DNA of 64,000 nt, from positions 86,001 to 150,000 of the forward strand of contig CAUYUJ010020540.1 in NCBI GenBank assembly GCA_963575745.1, given 5' to 3'. Positions 22,201 through 26,603 of the stretch are shown here, piece after piece. The notes below the pieces were generated by a model that was given only the letters and a program-made list of their open reading frames with translations, made no database searches and had not been told where the DNA came from. The stretch is from Prorocentrum cordatum (Eukaryota > Sar > Dinophyceae > Prorocentrales > Prorocentraceae). The position numbers and the translations under genes are program-made. How positions within the stretch are numbered: position 1 is the stretch's first letter; every line of letters begins with the position of its first letter.

Positions 22201-23971
22201 CGAAAAGCTTTACCTCGAGCACGCGCTGCTGCGCCGTCCGCCGCTGCCACATGCCCCTGTTCACCAGCTCATCGAACCTCTCCTGATTGTCATCATCCAA
22301 TTCGTTCTGGCCAATGGTGACATTGTTGATCCACCGCGCAAGCTTCGTCTCCTCCTCGTCCTCTGCCCCCTGCTTCGGCAGCTCGTCGAGCACCTCCACG
22401 TGCTCCTCGATGCGGTCCAGCATCGCGCGGGCGCGCGCGCGCCTCTCCTCCCGCCGGTCCACGAGCCCGTCGAACCGCGCGCGCCGCTCGGGGGTCAGCA
22501 CGTTCTGGCCCTCGGTCACATTATGCACCCACCTGCCCAGCGCGGACTCCTTCTGCGACGGAACGCGGTCGTGCTCCTCCACGTGCCTCGCCAGCTCGCC
22601 CAGCATCTCCTCCGAGTAGTCCCGCGATCGCGCCTCCGCGCCAGCATGCTGCACACCGCTCATGTCGATGCCGAGGTGCGCCGCGAGCGCGGCCCTGTGC
22701 GCATCGGCCTCCAATCGCACCCGCTTCTGCTGCTGAACATCCCATTGCCGAGAGGCTGGCGCGTCTTCGTCGCCCTCCGCCCGCAATCGCGTTGCCAGCT
22801 CATGCAACTGATTCCGGGTCATACGCGCCAACACCTCCGCGTCCACACCGTCGCGCGCGCCCCCGCGCGCACCCTGCGCCCCTGCGGCACCCTGCTCCAC
22901 ACGGCGCTTCGGCGCCCCGCCCAGCAGCGCGCCACGCCCCGCACCCGCGCGCGGCGACCGCGACGCCGAGCTCGAACGCCCGTGAGCGACGACGCGACAC
23001 CACGGCGCGCTCTCGGCTTCCCCCCACTCCACGTCACCAGAAACCACCGACTCCTCCACGGCGCACACATGACCGCCGTCGAGCCAGAGCAGAGCACCAG
23101 CGCAGAAGCCCGTCGCGTGCCCCAACGACCACGCCACGCGCCCTCCCTCCTGCGCTCCGAACGCTTCCACAGATTCCGCAGAGAACACACGCACGTGCAG
23201 GAAGCGGGAGCGCAAGTGCTGGACCACGACCTCAAGATTCCAGCGCTCCACCAGCGACCCACAAGCGCCCGAACCCTCGTGGTTCTGGCACGCGCGGCCG
23301 AAATGCCCCGCGGCGTCGCCCCCCACGAGCTCAGCCACTGCGCTCTGCAGGCACTTCCCACGCCACTCGACGGGACAACTCCCGCGCGCGCGGCGGTTCC
23401 CCCGCCCGCGTCCGCCGCGCGGCCGCGGGCGCGGCGGGCGCGCGGCACCGAATGCACCCACAGACATGGGCACGGCGCCGTCCTGCGTCGCCCCGCTGAG
23501 CCCCGCCGGACACGCTCCGAGCGCGATCATGGCGCAGGCAGCGCGCACGGCCAGGTCCCCGACGAAGTCCTTGGACTCCCGCGCAGCCCGGCACTTCGCT
23601 CCGCCAATGCCGACGCCCGGCGAGAACCGGCGCGCACAGACGCGGCGGCCGCCGCACGTCCGCGCCGAGAGCCCGTAGAGCGCGCAGCAGAACCACCTGG
23701 CGGTGACGACCGCGGCTGCACGATCGGCCAGCTCGGGCGCGTCCGGGAGCTCCCGCGCGAACACATCCCGCTGCCGCCACCAGCGCGCCGCCGCGATCTT
23801 CCTCGTCATGACCACTCTGCTGTCTTCTTGTGGTGGGCACACGCCGAGAGCGACCAGAACGCAGGCAGCGCGCAGGGCCGCGTCGCCCACGGTCCACGAC
23901 GACGCGTCGGGCGCGGCCTCGGCAGCGGCGCGGAGAGCGCGCGCCGGCGGCTGCTCCAAGGTCGACGGCAC
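7247..23971 (-). CDS. Giant Helitron-like replicase-helicase with C-terminal USP protease
   Basis: One open frame of 5574 codons. Approximate layout: unassigned domain 165-320; four helicase-associated-type repeats 456-700; Glu-rich 832-872; Cys/His module from C1615; C2H2 finger from C1740; DUF6570-like 2005-2150; Helitron N-like 2450-2720; HUH motif H2757-I-H2759; HxHxCGPTCWKH finger ~3000; tyrosine pair Y3408/Y3412 with K3415; Pif1-type helicase 4000-4560 with Walker A GEGGTGKT 4070-4077 and GDFYQLGP; RG-rich linker ~4680-4740; USP 4795-5115 with C4804 (NLGNTCF) and H5077 (GHYY); second Cys/His module from C5301. The order DUF6570, N domain, HUH, YxxxYxxK, helicase is that of Helitron replicases, which nick and unwind DNA for rolling-circle transposition. 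The USP fusion is unusual. Codon 1 is GTG after an in-frame TGA (23987-23989), and the first ATG is codon 55 (23807-23809), so the true N-terminus may be spliced on from ORF1. Family assignment is strong; activity is inference. Confidence 0.85.
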   Translation of the reverse strand: MPSTLEQPPARALRAAAEAAPDASSWTVGDAALRAACVLVALGVCPPQEDSRVVMTRKIAAARWWRQRDVFARELPDAPELADRAAAVVTARWFCCALYGLSARTCGGRRVCARRFSPGVGIGGAKCRAARESKDFVGDLAVRAACAMIALGACPAGLSGATQDGAVPMSVGAFGAARPPRPRPRGGRGRGNRRARGSCPVEWRGKCLQSAVAELVGGDAAGHFGRACQNHEGSGACGSLVERWNLEVVVQHLRSRFLHVRVFSAESVEAFGAQEGGRVAWSLGHATGFCAGALLWLDGGHVCAVEESVVSGDVEWGEAESAPWCRVVAHGRSSSASRSPRAGAGRGALLGGAPKRRVEQGAAGAQGARGGARDGVDAEVLARMTRNQLHELATRLRAEGDEDAPASRQWDVQQQKRVRLEADAHRAALAAHLGIDMSGVQHAGAEARSRDYSEEMLGELARHVEEHDRVPSQKESALGRWVHNVTEGQNVLTPERRARFDGLVDRREERRARARAMLDRIEEHVEVLDELPKQGAEDEEETKLARWINNVTIGQNELDDDNQERFDELVNRGMWQRRTAQQRVLEVKLFVETHGRAPRSGGHDGDARERLLARWIGNVRARGVEGLDEHWRAQLEAALDADLIQVQALEAWCEKNQRMPVEKAEDDEERRLANFIANHERKGRAASFNAPATFDALRQKCAQAAAARRDAESREAEARALEAQRLELLRRAAEEEEEAFGEEEEEQEEEDPADCLAEERRAEVTPDMFARFQRADRALARRVKTALVAALLEHVDALQGAALGLDVFVALAKDRRVREALAAPAAEEPRREALGEEDEEEEEEEEQEEEEQEEEEQEQGEQEQEQGDEERREQEEGDAEMADAEEEPRGMADEEELPTGIDEEHEDFVRYVLATCMLSYVPVAPRFFAGEAPDAELQRQVAELERLRDVALGLDAATAQDNVARSQAIRRLRRADPELLRRTPVPNSDVREPWEQWQRLLQRLEQEGVEREVWVCCRREPLRWRAPLRDDGKPGPVRAPLLPSLDAAEGEVWRPGEVREATRQARYAEQARLDGAPGAPVHGSVLLRLPSDFLCYKCQQDFESARELTDGEVDGWCKRLHFAPKKLPSQAVMKREAVEAERARARKRAQAARCAAGGENGFAEFRGLLLEDECFHQDNCEASVQLDQRHALEPWYQRAGPDGSRLAPWPRVFGIPKAWAGPGRAFFSEAVESGFAADTFPQGRRGYYTGEPGDVPAELWLLRAWCRARGGVARMGDALAARLQQLEGDRDIMYRVEAAEGARRSPSGDLKPPVYLADLKPQAIPEWPVWQQLLKLKPQAARQVAAFVRRERAGVGLTWNLAAGHWDLDQQRLLAALERDPALLAAVEKDDAAAKNDKDVLIALDDFRARHGGVWPDAFADRRGEPDFKEAKLARGVARVATKYSQEFVRIWLDRTCSQWLRLAGCGDEVVGGGGGGDDSSGGGGGGGGGSSSGSGANGGPASGSGSGAQGPGDGGAGGDGDGGAGGGAGRLLGGGPKRQAPEGPGPRTRGAARRDQERLQQERLRKEEEERLRGKTVKAGDVEVNVALDDPHVSEEGTLPAWLLDPAPCVAGRCVARVWHPHRGVHVLGQCRHSCKGEGQFCGSHGRPEQRPFGEWDPDQRHSSLTRECPERYGLAVKEARKRETDAGGAPPAPTPAIAAARKARVPRLQPEYVALPCGERRPLRAFKEAPEALPPFPCRLCDKNFATHAGFMTHVHEKHHGWPEYRKRLFYLAEQWPQQDDDVRPVRPQEWRQCVEAFSEHLVTGSHDWPACAAPADSGEAAAAAAAPDAPRAWWKPPGADGAVPPAGVDMPPVDLDALGAAPAASDVEGPEPGQSRRAVRSRVACCVCARLHWADELQRVHFWQQPDGAGERSLLCDQVPKPPARAELEAARGEASEAAGAQAQAMRLTQRQRAHALLDPARYHARWRFVREGPNGVERPGGIPLEELEASAVRDPGPDGKLWLLHKKCFKIDRRQSDGVLVADAKQKVPICAGCHGALSKRLPTMPPCALANDLWIGRLPPPLRNLTLGAKLLLPIARGIVRRFNCKADSGEWAPIDQKIKAYVGNFVAFPQADGGRQVLSLPPRESDLVEFVQIVFAGSDPATLQKALLEELGVPLADFRRAYEYLRDTNEQYAAVRWDEEAARNFADPEGDGDGDGSSLLGLPRCLAACVAVGGKGGDARQEGPADAVQPGAGSAPPKRTSAGAASAEGEANAAADGGGEAGGGCGDPTGEDAAGAGGEDSEGDEGEAGEGEGGEGVEEGEYCAAVADADMLADLDKQWQTVHLSLQKAEVIAREKRRVEALTRQFDDMENFQDRDSDLRLAEAAKEAHKAAKALTNCNKEALTKKLEQTEQKIQATRPPPGVAGKRAAGGGGGGGGAPAGGAEGGGARRAVRVVVPTGTEPVSMFSPGFWSAFDPVAFPYGDGVFGLDREAKLTYDEWCRCLMAREELEYEVPDDVSAPDAARAPAPDAARAPAASESPVPRWRRHADLLTAQYCLWRRKAIIQSARLFVRKQRLGESIADLAALTPEDLAQVVAVLGRGAGIKEALGLEGLPRNVKSALRSMLLSNRDVVGSDAHRTTLRHISTSYTRLFGPPLVFTTPNIADTRNLMVSLMYEGASVQRWRLLEETAPVMPSTRDMLRRVAADPVSQAMVTNLMLELFLEHVVGVTRQRGATGVSDGVAATGACGAFGLVRAFFGPVESQGRGGIHPHIHLWRLHPMTGAFLAKLRAGDVEGLEERLRRWREAVLARVGSVQFDAAEEVGRQLGLDGPDRLPPLPLGPRDRRLAFADGKREESDLQLKYDTIAGASRRQLGKLCKRAYEEGRRSVRADNQLSTEELRNQVAAMMNVDLVEERAMLEQQPAIEGPLRQRPFAPLADPEPDPHEQRAQYPAVFGEPLTGAHVTLQPQYRRKPAYRVVRADGAAAMHFAECPGDEARTWARCFARDARKCIIRGHLHRCGPTCWKHKTNDDVPQHCKVCRLGFYHEYETAVYSHPSRKRPAAAFVWRRLRKGKDLVLPEDAKVQYACGPLEEGEWNPPGERLDLDDVPAEGYGPWPHRCNRHGRAGRVDVVRYHPYHGSTNPVGQVCLRSNLDVQCLDRVVLDLPGDDSVGGAPASDPVVPPPPEPGAFAEPVGEASDALAGAGTGGTGCDEGTGQSGGSTGSGASAAAQGGGGAAEGAARAAAAGGGRVPVGRRLGLPRGGGLLGGAPTTMDDPNAGDIWGFREEDDEPWDLADAYGLDPPPPPTPEFEDIAGFSAASCYDGSRPGFVFKKGEQGLGYYSDRRAERELPESAVETEPRSRAPGRAASRAAASGSPASSAPASPAAAAAAGASGSGPPGSLREHVLHSLEAVFMDAINMAHYQTDYTTKAGPIAGDLGVLHAQSTGLEWLRLQQKAEREADEAAEAEGEEDVDGARAAAAARRSGWGGVLDSARRTVIKLTTSSHRALLKKLPEMMFQMQYGHECYCSHDTWTLYCKGIVALAFQASSAVHQKKDDFWTDPRADHIEVDQPAAGEVDGEGGGGVMDALDEARATLHARVVDGVVGEGAAAGAAGGGQPEQEQQQGVEYSARLDHDMKMDWLHRGDREPLKSMGMYHYAMYVYTAQANPLHFDPQDFETYAFADTHPAAASRVQKLRVGAPFRVPKFFGFTMPSKEKDPEVNALFKSVIFRPLQPAEKGAAAWAPYRAGVNAVGKHRPAWEEWWAKQVALSRQYEECERRAGKWFTIEDIDLKRGSEEGPGHFAQQPSAAEFMARWTVQVATNLDVEAEAKGRPRIKIRPEAKDFEESAELQAVGNRPAGEADEEEGAGAGGGAPDGLAQEVDEGEADEAWAAHRQMPAFAVPDSQVPAVAQLEQIRGSSQSLVYKNIFLEGYAKDHKPQPAAASTGTQTGFCGLDLGDSQFEEGKAQQKEAFRYRKKGAEGLPGDGDGRSGLAGSAPAVLVPGRPPPPAVAGDAEPPRRARDIAEGLFNEWATRADNPVTFNKEQKAVVALVVGQVEAIVAYQQDVDSGKSPKPVEQMALLLHGEGGTGKTEVVKLLRRLLNEVFGAGSEIAVASSNSAARVIGGETIHSGFGLSGQQAMTIARLSGQKVDDIVDRMNDLKAVIVEEVSMVPPQLLGAASFRMCKARKAKYNCDVNLYMARGHMFGKVPIVMFLGDFYQLGPVSGKGRRSSLLQRESPEAPIHVRNGQSMFLDGVTHAMFLYETHRFKDRLVTPHAPCPFMPGFLKTMRQGKKFTAEQKMVVQGWVVRPGKNDKRLQDPHVKDGFEMGIAWEAVHRQMQYRAVREARDKGQMLLYVQAVDLPPNRDFVEEHYKAMLQVPNVNNTGHLIGMCPLYIGMRVRLNVKLSAKHQIVQDAVGVVKDVRFHPQEFETPDADWREKKLHDAHRLGYYRCKRLPRGVLVEFDGLKKDFGFGQGVVQIAPHRASWEWNHHYDDDGERKLRKVKVTRYQIPLLPEKVRTVQTAQGLGMDAATMVLQKPMNMGADDWWLHLYVMLSRVRVAHRVLVYNLPPWDILQRGPPQYVREGVQRFEKKMGESFEIAKQWAQDYGWDVGDGPAARGAQESSSAPAPPPVPPPSPLGPSRDAGSSAGVGEGAGDDDDDDGSAPSDGEAAPAASVHTPLPSHALRPGQALTVPPAYIAPDAGPAGRGRGRGRGGDATGTGDAAAASSTGSAVSRGRGRAGGGRGAGRGAVVPRDLWGDMFRTAATVGDGAEPPELLPLDRDLCMAAYGVSQEDVTRELQWHCGHGSGVGIANLGNTCFVSAVAQVLLRLAPFRRLLHEHGQNCPLNTETCPVCALGAQAAALSVQGVGVDAVAPLATAARAGLFGQREFTEFDQQGRPKQCDASEFFLAALRAVTEAGYQVPTPHHGARTALQQHVCGIALRQRRRCDVCRASSDTGVIDSRLKLVPSELLGPDHRGACDLEDLIRLELRHIGGPGQGCPAHAHLSRAQREAAGVCQGIRVYTGNRWERSPPVLFVTVERVVTRADRSEWYDRRPVRFPQILRPVDAECECEYDFSGVVVHQGESAKSGHYYACAAVGVNEYAKFDDEAVQPRTWAQIARDHQVHVGAYVFAYVRRAGPRGGGGGRAAAGSPGGASGSGGAGPSGAPPAPPTAPLGHAGGRAAGSAGSGDGGGGAASSAPAAPSAPPSAPAGQQASGGEPLGKRRRAGGRDPGAGDGGPGASGQPQQPLRRGKKRGLSPPALGSTGDEDDDAGRAAGVPSADPAPAGVQPGAGASLAGDEWRRFTPENIDTAKCMARTWADGAGGQCRSAPKQGCGDLCGQHFKQQHKDGWHGRVDGPIPEGKLKVFKEKNAGKAPRAAPAAEAGATGEGAGRAAVVTRAGAGSASGSGRGGAARAEAAPGGGHAGKAPRAAPAAEAGASGAPAGGPAEGRSAKVPASDGVAARAPTGGGDGAGGAGAPSAASALSSGEERGERGSRASTRDIAAAAAEDRARQEDPDERRQRLAIAEHNQRQDLIGEVVGAFVARREGVPVGIGRWTEERLRQTLRRLRGGGDDEPTIVAVSDAAL
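8630..9600 (-). other. USP (C19) deubiquitinase domain within the giant ORF
   Basis: The Cys box reads GIANLGNTCFVSAVAQVLL, with the candidate nucleophile at codon 9560-9562. A CxxC pair (RRRCDVC) matches the USP zinc ribbon. The His box reads VVVHQGES followed by GHYYA, with the catalytic His codon at 8741-8743, then KFDD with the usual acidic residue. Spacing between the Cys and His boxes is about 270 residues, normal for the family. All of these motifs recur in the right copy (Cys codon 42337-42339, His codon 43131-43133). The domain should cleave ubiquitin-like C-termini; its substrate is unknown. Confidence 0.88.
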
Positions 23972-23999
23972 GTGCCGCGCGCGCGGTCAGGAACTGCTC

Positions 24000-24959
24000 C
24001 ACGCGCCCGTTCTTGCAAGCCGCCCCCCGCGAGCTGCGCCCAGACGAAGCCCGCTCTGGCGACGCGTCGCGCAACAGCGGGCGCGGCACGACGGGGAGCA
24101 GCACACGGGTAGCAAGCTGCTCGTTCCGCTCGACCGCCGCCTCCGTCCGCCGCGCCCACTCCGCCTCCCGCCGCGCACACCGACCGCCGGCACGACGCTC
24201 GGCACGCTTTCCGGACCGCTTTCTGCTCGCGCTCCGCCGCCTCCAGCGCGGAATCATCGGCGACCTCCTCATGGATCACGTCGTGCTCTGCGAGCAAACA
24301 CTTCCGCACCCGGTCATCCCATGAGCGCGACTCCCGGGCCGGCGACGGGCGCTCCGCCGCACCCGAGAACCGAGCCCGCCCCCCGCCGAGGTCCCGTCCC
24401 CGCCCGCGTCCCGGTCCTGGTCCCGGTCCTGGTCCCGGTCCCGGTCCCCGTCCCGGTCCCGGTCGTCGCCGTCGACGTCGTCGTCGTCGTCGTCGTCGTC
24501 GGCGCCATCCTCCTCCTCCTCCTCCTCCTCCTCCTCCTCCTCTCCTTGTCCTCCTTCCCCTCCCCCTTCTCCTCCTCCTCCTCCTCCTCCTCCTCCTCCT
24601 CCTCCTGCTCCTCCTCCCCCTCCGCCTCCTCCTCCTCCTCCTCCTCCTCCTCCTCCTCCTCCTCCTCTCCTCCTCCTGTCCTCCCTCCCCCTCCCTCCTT
24701 CTCCTCCTCCTCTTCCTCCTCCTCCTCCTCCTCCTCCTCCTCCCCCTCCGCCTCTTCCTCCTCCTCCTCGCTCCTCCTCCTCCTCCTCCTCCTCCTCCTC
24801 CTCCTCCTCCTCCTCCTCCTCCTCCTCCCTCTCCTCCTCCTCCTTCTCCTCCTCCTCCTCCATGTCCGCCAAGCCATGGCATAGCGGAAACCCCGACAGG
24901 GACGCGGCAGACGTCATCGTCGCCGTCGTCCTCCTGGTTCTTTTCCTCCTCGTCCGCAA
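24000..24959 (-). pseudogene. ORF1, left arm copy: acidic / Arg-Asp-rich frame, frameshifted
   Basis: Upstream of the giant ORF on the same strand. It begins with a Met at 24861-24863, then a long Glu run from (TCC)n, an Asp run, and a DRDRDQDRD segment from a ggtccc-type repeat (about 24405-24465). A charged helical part follows: WDDRV, CLLAEHDVIHEEV, ALEAAEREQKAVRKACRASC, then CARREAEWARRTEAA and CKNGR. Compared with the right copy the pieces lie in three successive frames, with breaks near 24330 and 24190, so this copy appears broken unless introns remove them. Function unknown. It ends where the giant frame opens (23986). Confidence 0.55.
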
Positions 24960-25177
24960 ACCGTTTTCGCACGCCTCCGGAGCGATTTTTCACGCCCCGG
25001 GGATGATTTCTAACGCCTCCCAGCCCGTTTCTGCCGCCGCCGCCGCCGCTCGCGGCCGGATTCTCCGAGAATACGGAAAATCCGCGTTAGTTTCCCCCTC
25101 ACATCGCGGTTTTCCAGTTTCCCCCTCCGAGCGCCCTTTTCTAGATACCTCCGTGTCACTCGGAAAGTCGCGCGCCA

Positions 25178-25212
25178 GGGAAACGCCCGCGAAAAAGTCG
25201 CGAGCGTTTCCC
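25178..25212. repeat. 15 bp stem-loop upstream of ORF1, left arm
   Basis: GGGAAACGCCCGCGA, loop AAAAG, then TCGCGAGCGTTTCCC, with one mismatch in the stem. A homologous hairpin lies at the equivalent place in the right arm (26760-26788). It could be a promoter, replication or end element; the sequence does not decide which. Confidence 0.7.
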
Positions 25213-25411
25213 CCTCCCAACGCGCAATTCCCTGCGTCCAGGACCCCGCCCCGGCCCCTGGCCCCTGGGTCCCCGGCCCCGGCCCCGCGGTCCCAGGCCC
25301 CGGCCCCGCCACCGGCCCCGCCCCCAAACGGACTCTCATGGGATTCAGAAGGACCGCCATCCCCCGGAGGAAAGAACGGCCGCCTTGGGGGCGACCGTCC
25401 AATCCGGCACT

Positions 25412-25466
25412 GGGCGCCGGCGGTAAACCGTCAACCTTTCTTACCGCCGGGGGACTCGTAGAGCTT
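25412..25466 (+). repeat. Hairpin repeat family, central spacer copy
   Basis: Near-identical to the copy at 470-523, including the tttctt centre and the tail up to gacagtatat. It sits in the spacer between the two arms. Confidence 0.75.
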
Positions 25467-25489
25467 CCTGACAGTATATTCCCGGATAG

Positions 25490-25830
25490 CTCCTTGAGAG
25501 CTGAGGGTTTCAGATAAGAAGCCGGCGGTGGGTGGTGAGGAGCACACGCCCACCTCCGCCGCTCCACGATCCCCGGAGCAGGTTGCCGGAACTTGCAGCG
25601 GGTCCGGGAGCGCTCCAGGCTCGCGTCCACGCGTGCCTGCACTCGTGCAGGCACACGTACACGCGTCGCTGGCAGCGGTTCAGGAGCGCTTCAGGAGAGC
25701 TCAACGCAGCCCTTCAGGGAAGCTTTCCAGCGTCCCCAGAGCTCCTTCACGCGAGGTCTCCAGCGTCTCCACGCACGGTAATCCGCGTGAGTCAGGCCGC
25801 CGCCGCACGCGTAAACCGCGCGCATGAGCG
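25490..25830 (+). repeat. Dispersed GC-rich repeat module in the central spacer
   Basis: It runs from cccggatagctccttgag through ccacgatccccggagcagg and gttgccggaacttgcagcgg to a series of 'caggagcgcttcagg' segments. It is the inverted partner of the module at 1-469 and direct partner of 49625-49850 and 52085-52300. Its presence shows that the spacer comes from the same repeat field as the outer flanks. No gene is seen. Confidence 0.6.
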
Positions 25831-25892
25831 GTCCGGGGGGCGACACTCCGACCGCGCGCGGCCCACGTTTCGGGCAAGCTTCGACCTGAGCA

Positions 25893-25969
25893 CGACCTGA
25901 GCAGGTCGTTAAACTGCTCGAGTGGGAAAGGGGCCCCGACCTGAGCAGGTCGTTAAACTGCTCGAGTGG
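25893..25969 (+). repeat. Duplicated palindromic site between the arms
   Basis: CGACCTGAGCAGGTCG (7 bp arms, 2 nt centre) occurs at 25893-25908 and 25937-25952. Each is followed by ttaaactgctcgagtgg. GAGCAG can pair alternatively with the downstream CTGCTC, so each copy can form either of two hairpins. Confidence 0.75.
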
Positions 25970-26205
25970 AAGAGCAAACAGAGGACTGAGGGGGAAAAGA
26001 ACGGAGGGAAAAGCAGAGAAGGAGCCAGAGAGCGAAGAGCAGGAGGAACAGGAACGCGGAAGGGAGAAACAGAGGGGAAAGAACAGACAGAGAGGAAAAA
26101 AAACAGACAAGAGCAACAGAGGAGAACAGGAAAGGAAGAACAAAGGAGAGACGAGAGAGAGAAAGAAGAGCAGCAGGAGAGAAGCAGGAAGAAAGAGAGC
26201 CGAAG
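25968..26205 (+). repeat. ~240 bp purine-rich tract
   Basis: Nearly all A/G on the plus strand, with scattered C, lying between the two palindromic sites and the 5' end of the right arm. Frames through it are low-complexity and not credible genes. Confidence 0.7.
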
Positions 26206-26467
26206 CACAGCAGGAGGGACGACGAAGACAACGGCGACGCCACGCCCCGACGCCCGCGCCGCAGCGCCGCGCGGCCGCCAGCGCACCCTCAGCCCCGCGG
26301 GGCCGGCCGGGGGGGGCGCGCACGGCTGGCGCGGCGCCTGAGCGGCGCTGGACGCGCTCTCGGGCTTCCGGCACTGGCCGGAGGCTCGGGAGCGCGAACC
26401 TACTCGCTCCGGTGAATCTCGCGGACCGGAGTTCTCTCTTTTCACCTCGCCGCCTCCTTGGCGCTCT

Positions 26468-26603
26468 ATAGCACAGCCGTGCCGGGGTGCTATGGAGACC
26501 TTGGAGGACGACATCGGGAGCCGTGCCGGGCCCTTTGTCGTCTCGGGCGGGGGCGAGTGGCGACTGGTGGACCCAATAGCACAGCCGTACCGGGGTGTTA
26601 TTG
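26468..26603 (+). repeat. Two related small hairpins at the 5' end of the right copy
   Basis: ATAGCAC...GTGCTAT at 26468-26493 and CAATAGCAC...GTGTTATTG at 26574-26603, both with an agccgt-ccggg loop. The second stem keeps pairing through a G.T pair and is two base pairs longer. The ORF1 ATG (26492) overlaps the end of the first hairpin. Confidence 0.6.

Larger units (their letters stand above)
4660..25240 (-). mobile_element. Left arm of giant inverted repeat: Helitron-like element copy A
   Basis: The arm runs from the ggtagcgtccaaaacccgg motif at 4660 to about 25240. Reverse-complemented, it matches 26735-46173 in the same order: charged ORF1 region, giant ORF, simple-repeat tail with embedded 82 bp hairpins, then the boundary motif. 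The giant ORF is intact in this copy. The arms differ by substitutions, indels and satellite copy number, so they are diverged copies, not an exact mirror. The inner limit is set by the shared hairpin and flank around 25178-25212 against 26757-26790. No Helitron terminal TC, CTRR or target AT could be fixed with confidence. Confidence 0.75.

Noticed and set aside
17945-24112. 2055-codon plus-strand open frame antisense to the giant gene (also 6416-9301, 10208-12631, 12749-13960)
   Set aside because: GC-rich codon use on the minus strand leaves the antisense frame open. It has no recognisable motifs and is Leu/Arg/Pro/His biased. The minus strand explains the region fully.
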